From Narthecium ossifragum (taxonomy: Eukaryota > Streptophyta > Magnoliopsida > Dioscoreales > Nartheciaceae): a DNA stretch of 64,000 bases. The translations under genes and the position numbers were made by a program. This document shows positions 56,190 through 64,000 of this stretch, piece after piece (positions within the stretch are counted from its first letter, which is position 1; each line of letters begins with the position of its first letter). Below the pieces are notes generated by a model. It was not told the origin of the DNA. It saw only the letters and a program-made list of their open reading frames with translations, and ran no database searches. Where the stretch lies: assembly GCA_963920575.1 (NCBI GenBank), contig OY986971.1, positions 9,984,779-10,048,778 of the forward strand, written 5' to 3'.

Positions 56190-57335
56190 CTATTGACACC
56201 ACAATAACGACTGCTCATACCACAATCAGGACAAATCACAAATCTTACCCAAACTACCCTTAACCCTTTTTTTTCCTACGAAACGGTAGTCTAACCGATT
56301 GCTTTGATTTAAGTTCGGGTGTTTACTCCGATCCAATTTTATATGCATCGAAAGTTTTATACCGACAGTATTCTAATGCCGGTTGTTTTTATTGTCAATC
56401 GGTATTTGTATACCGATTAAAGCCGGAGAGATCCTCTTCTTGCGTCTCGTCCGGGCTAAAAGGGCGGTGGAGAGCTCTGGGGAGAAAGGAGCAGGCGGAG
56501 GAGGGGGGTCGAAGGAGGCGAGCATGGAGTAGAGGTGGTGGGCCTCAGGAATGGCGACGGCATCGGGGGCGGAGAGGTTTGGCGGTTGAAGGCAGGGACG
56601 CCGTGGGAAGTCGCCGGTGTCGCCATTGCATGCCTACTCTCCTCAGCGGGCATCCTCCCCATCTGAGGCCATGAACGTTGATGCCGCGAGTTTAAGGCCA
56701 TGAATGTTGACGGATGGCTTGTGAAGATCTAACCTAGCCGTTGGGGAGCGCCCTTCAAAAGGATCCAGTGAAGATCTCATCGGGCTGTTGATCGCGCGGG
56801 ATGCTCATCGCTGGAGAAGATGTCGCTTGATGTGAGGGAAGAAGACGTTAATATGTTACCGTCTAATTGCCCTCCAAAACGGTAATATGTTGCCGTTCTA
56901 TTGCCTCCGAAACGGTAATATGCTACCATCCAATTGCCTTCTGAATCGGTAACATATTAACTTAGCGGGCAACAAAAAACCCTTAGACACACTCGACTAG
57001 AGTTGTCAATCGGATTGTGCGTGGCATGACACACCATAGGCTTGCTTTGGCCTGCTCCTGCTGGGCCAGGCCGGCCCATCAACTTGGCGGGCTCATGGGT
57101 CAAAAGCTGAGCCTAACTCGACCCAAAGCTCAAGCACGCGGGAAGCGTGCCATGCAAAGCTCAGTCCACGGGTTTAATTGAAGCCTACGAATACCTTGGA
57201 GTCTCTTGTGAGCCCAGGCTGTCCCAGTGCCAAACAGCCCAAGGGTCAAGAGGGCCAAGACCAAGGACCAATTAAAAGCCTAAGAAGAAGAAGTTTATTT
57301 GAGGACATAGCATCAGAGTTGAGGATTATTTTGCA
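56190..57335. other. no gene seen; simple repeats and MITE-like words
   Basis: Holds a region with ACCGATT and CGGTAT words (56280-56420), a GC-rich patch (56450-56660) open on the minus strand without a recognisable domain, a short tandem repeat (56863-56955), and a GGGCCAGGCCGGCCCATC stretch (57060-57080) common near plant MITE ends. Confidence 0.3.
56863..56955. repeat. tandem repeat, about 36-38 bp unit, 2.5 copies
   Basis: The unit CGGTAATATGTTGCCGTTCT... ATTGCCTCCGAAA repeats with changes. Confidence 0.7.
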
Positions 57336-57339
57336 TCGT

Positions 57340-58607
57340 ATATCTGTTCGCCTGATTCACGCTCATTGGCTTTCTTGCTGAGCAAGATTTCATCACGTAA
57401 ATTTTCGGATTTTTGGTTTAATTAGAACAGCAGTGTTCTAATGTGATTTCGGAGTTGTACATACATGATCTCAATCATTGTTCTACATGAAAGTTGTAGA
57501 TCTATGAGTTATTTTTCCGTTCCAACTAGTTTCATGATTTTTCAAGCTACGTAGAATTTCTATAAAATTAAATGGTCCGTCTGTGCTGAAACAGGACAGT
57601 TAACTTAATTAGTATAATTAAGTGGTTTTTCATTATTCAATTAAGTTGATTCTTGGTTGCTATGATCTTAATGATCTTAGGAAGAGATCTGCGAAGTTTG
57701 GTTTCAATTCGAGTTATTTTTGGAGGATTTATGCATCATTTACAGAATCTTGATTTTTATCAAAATTATTGGTTTTGATATAATTTCGTTTATCCGATTG
57801 ATCTGGTTTTTGGATATGTGATTTGGGGCATGTCATTTAGTGGGCATATAAAGTTTCATATTGATCGGACGGCTAGATTGAAACATATGATTTTTTGAGG
57901 TTTGTTATAGAATTGGTTTGATTTCAATAACTCGATTATTTTAATCTTATCTTAGATATACATTATTACATCTGTGTAAGCCCGTGCATGGCTTGTGGTT
58001 GAACCAAGGGAGTTACGCCTCCCCTGGGGCGTGTAGAATAAATGGGCCTTAAGTATGCCCTCATTTTTGAATAAAATATTATTATAACTGTTGCTTTGGT
58101 TATTCAATTGTTTAGCTAGGGTTGTATCCCGTTGTAGGCCTGTGTGCCTATTTTATCTGCTTACTCTAGACCAATGCTATGCTTACCCTTGGCGAGCTAT
58201 GTGTTGCGCCAGGTCCTGTACATTACTTGTTATATTGTTGCATCCCTGAATTCTTGTCTGTGTATGATCATACATGACTTGTCTACACTAGATGCATTCC
58301 TAGGCTAGGTGTGGGCGATGGGTCAATCACCGATCCAGGGGCTCGGGCAGCTCAGATCTAGCCTTAGGACCAAGGCTAGGGAGCAAGGTCTAGGATTGAA
58401 TATGTTATAATAATCTGTTGAATTGAGGTGATTGTCTAGTCGGCTGCAAATTATGCTTTGATCGAGGTTTAGAGGTCGTTCTGGGTTTCGGGCTCAGTCT
58501 CAGTTCGTTGATAGGGGAGGTTACGTAGTGCACCAGGTTCTACCCCTGTTGTTTCAGCGCTGATGCGCTTGGTTTAGAGGGACGACTGTTGACAGTACCA
58601 GAGGTCA
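57340..58607 (+). mobile_element. truncated LTR (R-U5 part)
   Basis: Shares, in order, the leader and U5 segments of the LTRs at 45206 and 45860 (AGATCTATGAGTTATTTTTCC, GATGGGTCAATCACCGATCC, TCTAGCCTTAGGACC). The 3' end is cut at 58607 by a reverse LTR, and the 5' end was not found. Confidence 0.6.
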
Positions 58608-59116
58608 TGTCACACCCCGACTCAGAAAACCCATCCGGTTTGGAGCGTGAGGGTCCTAAACTCTAAAAACAAACGGCGATAGTCTCCCATGTATTTTCTA
58701 AATTTGAACCCTGTATAATTTTAAAATCTTCACTACAAATTAAAACAATAATTCTAACAGTTCTAAATTCAAGATGAATACAATTCTACTATGATCATTT
58801 CACAGACTGGGACAGGTTCTGATACAACATCTATTTCTACAACAATTCCACCAACCCTCAATACAGATGATCAAATCCTCGAAGAGGAAAATTATACATT
58901 TAATACAACTACAAATGTACAACTATTAACAAAAGGGGAAACTCCATGAACATCAACTACTCCTCAAAACTCCAAGTCCACGATCACCTCGACAATGACG
59001 CGCGAACGCCTAAAAGACCACTTGAAAAGGAAGAAACTGCATCGACCTGCATCGCCGATATAGCCCGGATAGGAGTGACCAACAAAGCTCAGTAGGGTTC
59101 TATTCTACGCCACACT
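58608..59116 (-). mobile_element. 3' part of a reverse LTR, cut by the SIRE element
   Basis: On the plus strand it starts TGTCACACCCCGACTCAG and follows the 45860 LTR through GAGTGACCAACAAAGCTCAG. It stops at 59116 where the copia LTR begins. The remainder would lie beyond the SIRE element, outside the window. Confidence 0.75.
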
Positions 59117-60211
59117 TGAAGGTCCAAGAGACGGGTAAATTGGACTCTTTTTGAAAAACTAGATTAATGGAAAAATCAGGTAGGAGAGAACTAACACCTT
59201 AAATGCTTATAGATGAAATAAAACTAAAGTAAAACAGCATGCAAGAATTATATCAAAGAGAGGTTAGAGAGATATCACTGATTTTATAGTGGCTCGATCC
59301 AACTCTTGGTCTACGTCCACTTCTCTCAAGGCTCTCCTTGATGTTCCACTACTTGCAGATCTTTTACAAGCTTTTCCTCTAAGCTTCCCGGTGCTTGGTG
59401 ACCTTACAATTATAGCCAACTGCTGTTGGATAACTCTCAAAGTACTTATTCACACTCGAAGAAGATTTACAAAGATTGTAGCTCTAAATAGAATAAGTAG
59501 TAACTCTTGCTTAGACTTGCTCAGATGATCTCAATAATATGAATAATAGTTGTAATAAGTTTACAACAAAGAACTACTTATATCTAGCCTTCAACCAGCT
59601 CAAAAAGGACCTTCAACAGCTCTCTCTAACTGTCCAACGGCTAGTTTTTTACTCTGCGAGTTCCTGGCGGTCGATCCATGCATCGTCCGTGACATCGACC
59701 GTCATGTATAAAAACTCAGCCTTTGCGACCCGCGATCGATCCACCCATCGACCGTCGCATCGTCCGTCAGGCTCTGTTGTGAAAAATGCTTCCCAGGGTC
59801 GATGCTCCAATCGACCATCGCTTCTTCACTTTTCACCAACATCCTCCACGGTCGACCGTCGCATCATCCGTCGGATCGTCCGTGAGCCTACAACATTTAA
59901 AAACACAAAGTCCAAACTTCACGGTCGACCGATCCATCGACCGTCAGGCTCTGTCAAGAAAATGGCCTCGCAGGGTTGATGCAACGATCGACCGTGAGCC
60001 AACATTTCATTTTGTCAAGTATGGTGCATCGACCGCGGTCGATTCATGGATCGACCGTCGCATTTCCACGATCGATCCATGCATCGACCGTCAGTACAAT
60101 AACTCATTAAATATTGAATTTGAGACTTTGAATTAAGGGGTAATAAATATTAAACATATATTTTATCATTTAATGTATGTTGGCATCATCAAAACAAGGT
60201 TAGGATCAACA
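59117..60211 (-). mobile_element. SIRE 3' LTR
   Basis: The minus strand runs TGTTGATCC...GGACCTTCA, 1095 bp. Repeated GGTCGACCGTCG and GATCGATCC words fill 59668-60090, upstream (minus direction) of a GATATAAGTAG TATA-like box at about 59584-59575. Confidence 0.88.
59575..59584 (-). promoter_or_regulatory. TATA-like box of the SIRE LTR
   Basis: GATATAAGTAG on the minus strand. The palindromic repeat block starts about 85 bp upstream of it. Confidence 0.45.
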
Positions 60212-60225
60212 ATCTCCCCCTTTTT
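60212..60225 (-). promoter_or_regulatory. SIRE polypurine tract
   Basis: The minus strand reads AAAAAGGGGGAGAT directly before the LTR. Confidence 0.88.
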
Positions 60226-60869
60226 GATGATGACAACCCTTTTAAATGTAACGATAAAATATTTTGGCTCCCCCTTAATCTATGCATCCATTTCTTTTAA
60301 GAAATGTGTTCTAAAGTGAATTCTTAAGATGCACACAAGTCATATATCACTAAAAGGATAAGAAAAGTTAATTTTGAGATATAATGACAAGTTAACTTAG
60401 ATTATAGCATGTCCACTTCTTTTAAGAAAGTGAAAATTGGCTATCATGGAATAGTTCATATGGATATTGGAGATCAAAAACTTGTACTAATACAACTTAA
60501 CACTATCCAACAACGTATCATGATCAAGAAATTAACATTATCCAACAACATTGTCTTTCATTCATTCAAAAGATTTCAACACTTGCATTACAATACTTCC
60601 ATTCAAAAATATTTCGGAAAACTTTGGATTACAAGAGTATTTCAAAGACAAGGTTTTCCAAAATACAAGAGTAGAAAAATATGAATTGCAGGGCAATTGT
60701 TTTCAACATTGGATTACAAGAGTATTACAAGAGTATTTCAAAGAAAAGTTTTCCAAAATACAAGAGTAGAAATATATGAAATGTAGGGCAATTGTTTTCA
60801 ACATTCATCACAACTTTTTCTCCCACTTTGGCATCATAAAAAAAAAGTAACATGGATGGGGATTTAGGA

Positions 60870-63800
60870 TCAATCAACTGAAGGTGTGGAAGGTGGAAAT
60901 TCAGTGTTGATGTAGGTAAAAATGTCTTCAAGTTGCTTGAACATCTTTGCTTGATCTATCGTGATATGTGCTTGGGAAGTCTTGGTATCACCTTGATTAA
61001 CTTCCATTCTTTCCAATCCTGCTTCAAGATCATCAAATCTTTGAGATGTGGTGCGACGTGCTCGGCTTTGGAAAGATTCACCTTGATGTCCTTGAAATCT
61101 AGGCTCCCCCCCTAAGTTTTCCTCATCATGCTCTTCTTGATGCTCGCCTTCCTTATCACTACTAACATCAGAAATACTTATGTGAGGACCCGTTCCTCCC
61201 CTCCTGTGGCTCGTTGTGGACCGCAAGGGCAATTTGGTAAAATACACCTTGTCGGCTAGTTTCACACTCGCGCGTGTGCACACACTGACCGTGTTTGTGG
61301 TAATGTTTGCTTAGAATGGTTAGTGGGACCCGGGATCGGAAGATCCGGGCTTGGGCTTGAGTTTTAGGCCCAAGTCTAGCTTTCTGGATAAGTGGGATCG
61401 ATCCTCTCTAACTAAGAGATCGATCTCCTTGTGCCAAAAAGTCAAACCCGTTCTGGCAAGGAAGATCGATCTCTTCTCAAAGGGAGATCGATCTCCCTTA
61501 TGTCGGTTCGTTTGCCTATCAAGCAAATGAGATCGTTATCCTTTGTTTTTTTTTGGGATTTCCGAGATTTAAGCTCGTTTGAGGAAGATCTAAGGCCTAG
61601 CTGCTTGGATTTAAGCCGCTTTTACTCCAGTAGGGATTCCTACCTACTTCTTTTTCGGGGTTGTGAGTTTTCCGATTTGATTCATGATCTTTTGCTTAGA
61701 TCTCTATGTATACATGTTTATTTCTCGTGTTTTCGCCGGTTTTGGACTCGTGGGATCTTGATCTATCAGATCCCAGAGTTTGGTTAAGTTTGGATGTGTT
61801 TTCCGGCGGTATTCCTCGCAAGAAGTACGCCGGAGAACCCATTAGGATCGATCCCGTTTGAGGAGGGATCGATCCCTTATGGTATCTCACGCCCAGCCCG
61901 AGCGGGATCGATCCCCTTGAGAAGGGAGATCGATCCCTTGGTGGCTGGCGGCGGTGAGTCCCAGGTCACGAGGAAGATCGATCCCTCTGGAGGAGGAGAT
62001 CGATCTCCTTCGGTTGACAGGGACGGTTTCTCCCTAAGTGCTAAGGTGATCGATCCCCTTGCGAAGGGAGATCGATCCCTTAGTGGCTGAAGGGTGTTTT
62101 TAAGTGGGTTTTTGCCCGCGGGGCTTTGTATGACAGTTTTCTTTACTGTCTTCATACCTGGTACATACGATTAAGCATGCTAGCCCTATAATAGGGCAGT
62201 GGTGAACCAGGGGAGTGATGACTCCTGGGATTGTGTAGAATAAGCGGGCGGGTAGCCCTACAGCTTTCCATAGCCTTGCATGCCGGCGTGCGCCGAGGGC
62301 TTTATCTGCTATATTGTGAGCTGTTGTTTGCGGGGTTGTTTCCCGGTGCAGGTGTTGTGGTGGACTGCTGGCAGTTGGTGGTAGTACCACTGCAACAGTC
62401 CCTAGACCTTAAATATTTGTTCACCACCCCGGGCCGGCAGGGTGCCGTGCCCAGACCTTGTATTTTATATCATCACATCCTGTTGCATGCCTACATGTGT
62501 TTATTCTGCGCATGTTCATAGCATGCATTGTGTTGTGCACTAGTTGCATCTGTTTAGGGCGTTGCCGATCCGGGGCTTCCGGGTAGCCCGGATCTATCTC
62601 TTAGGACCGTTGCGGGTAGCTTGGTCCAGGACTCGATTGTAGTATTCAGTCATTTTTGATGATAGGGTAGATGATTGGAATACTGTTGTTGCTTGATGGT
62701 TAGAGGTCGTGTCGGCCTCGAGCAAAGTCGTGGTGTAGCCGGTACCCAGTCCTTCTTGAACTCTTGGGTGGCAGGTGTGACTACCCAGCGGTGCTATCCG
62801 CCAACAGTGCCCAGGATTCTGTTGTGAGTTGGCAGTGCCGTTTCCTGCCTTACTGAGTGTGACCCAGTGTGTGACCAGTTCACTGGAAGACCATGACTGG
62901 GGCTCTCAGGGGTATCCGGCGGGGTTATGGGACCCATGTGATACACCTAGGCTTTGCAGGTGCTGGCGCGAGGTCTTCTTCGGTCGCCCCTACCGGGCAG
63001 GTCTTTGGTGACGTGGCGGCGTCTGGCGGTGCTTGAGAGGTGGCGATCATACCATTTTACCCTTTTTGTTATAGATAGTCTCCTACGGGAGTGATAAATG
63101 TATAATTTCCCTGTTTGAGGTTTGTAATTGTTGTTAATATAAGATGATTATGACTTGTTAGGGTAACCACTATGATTAGAGGGAAACCTCGCCAAAATTT
63201 CCGCAGTAGGTTAGGTTCCGGTTCGCGTCGCGGGGCCCGGTTGGGCCTACGCGGGTCGGGGCGTGACAACTTAGGCCTAAGGCTCGCTTGGCGGAATTCA
63301 TCCTTTTGTAGGTGGATTTATTGAAGGGTTGAGAAAGGGGTTTTCTTTCATCAATGGCTAGATGGAGGGTAAGTGCTTGGAAAATATTGGTTAGAAGTCC
63401 TCCAAAAGGTAGTGATTGCCTAGTCGTAAGATTAAGCATCTCCTTGATAATGATATAACCTAGGTTTAGAGGCTTCTTCTTAACCATGCAAGAAAGAACA
63501 TAGGCATGAAGGGGCTTCAAGTGATCATGGTGGCTAAGCTTAGGAAAAAGATTTGTTCCTAGAAAGTGGACAAGCTCCCTATAGTTTTGGTGTAGGCTAT
63601 TTAATTCTATAGGATTTTTATCATTTAGATCATGTCTTAGGATTGCCCTTCTCCCTTGTTTATCCCGATCAATTCTTTTGAAATCCTCATATGAAGTAAA
63701 ATATGCATACTCTCCTCGATTTGGTGCACTTAGCATCTCATTTAGCCAGTCTACGGTAATCTTGATTTCATTTCCATAGATATAGCTACTAATGACCACA

Positions 63801-64000
63801 TATCCTTCATCATCAATATCTTCAGTCATATTGCAATAAAAATATCTAACCATTTCGGGATAGATAAATTGGGGCAAATCTAAGAATTTCTTCCAACCCA
63901 TATCAGTGAAAAAAATTTCAACTACATGTTCCTTTCCTATGGGCAACTGAAGAACTCTACCCGAAACCACAAATTTATCCTTAAATTCTGGCCAAGAGTT
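60870..64000 (-). pseudogene. SIRE env-like ORF (partial, split by a solo LTR)
   Basis: From the right edge the minus frame is open to 63269 (WKKFLDLPQFIYPEMVRYFY, ITVDWLNEMLSAPNRGEY, LNLGYIIIKEMLNLTT). It resumes in the same frame at 61180 (SDVSSDKEGEHQEEHDEENL, then a helical stretch with FDDLEAGLERME) and ends at the stop at 60870. This is the conserved plant transposon protein region found downstream of pol in SIRE elements. Its role is unknown, and the env label is historical. There are no stops or frameshifts apart from the inserted LTR with its ACTTA duplication. The N-terminus is outside the window. Confidence 0.85.
61181..63268 (+). mobile_element. solo LTR (family A) in the SIRE env-like ORF
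   Basis: TGTGAGGACCCGTTCC...GGGGCGTGACA, 2088 bp, with a perfect ACTTA duplication (61176-61180, 63269-63273). At least six GATCGATC pairs lie at 61390-61500 and 61845-62085. It is the cleanest uninterrupted family A copy and serves as reference for the others. Confidence 0.95.

Larger units (their letters stand above)
59117..64000 (-). mobile_element. SIRE-type Ty1/copia retrotransposon (3' portion)
   Basis: The 3' LTR is 59117-60211, followed on the minus-strand 5' side by a PPT, a non-coding stretch, and an env-like frame that runs off the right window edge. An LTR start TGTTGATCCTAAC preceded by ATCATCAAAAAGGGGGAGAT is the usual junction of SIRE/Maximus-type copia elements. A solo LTR (61181-63268) is nested in it. 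The pol genes should lie beyond 64000. Confidence 0.88.

Noticed and set aside
60870..64000. Viral envelope gene
   Set aside because: The env-like label is historical for SIRE elements. No fusion peptide or clear envelope feature is visible, and the frame fits the plant transposon protein family.

Overview
The window reads as a stretch of nuclear plant DNA, almost certainly pericentromeric or otherwise heterochromatic, built nearly entirely of nested transposable elements. I find no intact host gene, rRNA or tRNA. The evidence for a flowering plant is the set of element lineages: Tekay/Del-type chromovirus, SIRE-type copia with an env-like ORF, Mutator-like element (MULE) carrying a Ulp1 peptidase, TTF-type hAT, Helitron, Harbinger and TRIM, plus a captured fragment of a PIN auxin carrier. 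I cannot name the species; the alanine-rich PIN loop fits a monocot, but that is weak inference.

Layout. 1-5.4 kb: an LTR tail, then a solo LTR (972-3796) with a hAT element inside it (1976-3237, 8-bp TSD), then a hAT-type MITE (4196-4970) holding a Helitron (4360-4731). 5.4-7.0 kb: a non-autonomous MULE with TIRs of about 450 bp and a Ulp1-like fragment. 7.2-26.35 kb: a Tekay-like gypsy element (G1). Its 5' LTR holds a smaller gypsy deletion derivative (G2, 8465-13330, TSD GAGGA), and its integrase gene holds a solo LTR (18794-24401, TSD GAGAC) that holds another solo LTR (19536-22839, TSD TTGGT). G1's 3' LTR is cut off by a reverse solo LTR (26354-28747).

28.7-45.2 kb: the remains of a large autonomous-type MULE. 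A mudrA transposase gene runs rightward (29252-32912) and a Ulp1-like gene runs leftward (about 44060 to 33180), so they converge. Solo LTRs split it at 29597-31182, 33632-35066, 36677-41450 (itself holding 37048-38753) and 42845-43985; the last contains the only assembly gap (200 N). Most of these insertions keep matching 5-bp target duplications, so the older gene order can be read by removing them.

45.2-51.8 kb: a long LTR with a reverse solo LTR (45860-48252), a MITE and a complete TRIM (49705-51722, 71-bp internal region) whose right LTR is split by a hAT element. 52.2-56.2 kb: a duplicated segment of about 300 bp, one copy holding a MITE and the other a Helitron (53221-55889). The Helitron holds a Harbinger-like element (53692-55629) carrying a broken PIN auxin-carrier fragment. 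57.3-64 kb: truncated LTRs, then the 3' part of a leftward SIRE-type copia element (59117 to beyond 64000) whose env-like frame is interrupted only by one solo LTR (61181-63268).

Functionally nothing here forms a working pathway. It is a layered record of insertion, LTR-LTR recombination and C-to-T decay. The most unusual pattern is that LTRs of several unrelated lineages carry closely spaced copies of GATCGATC- or GGTCGACC-type palindromes that form hairpins, often just upstream of the TATA box.
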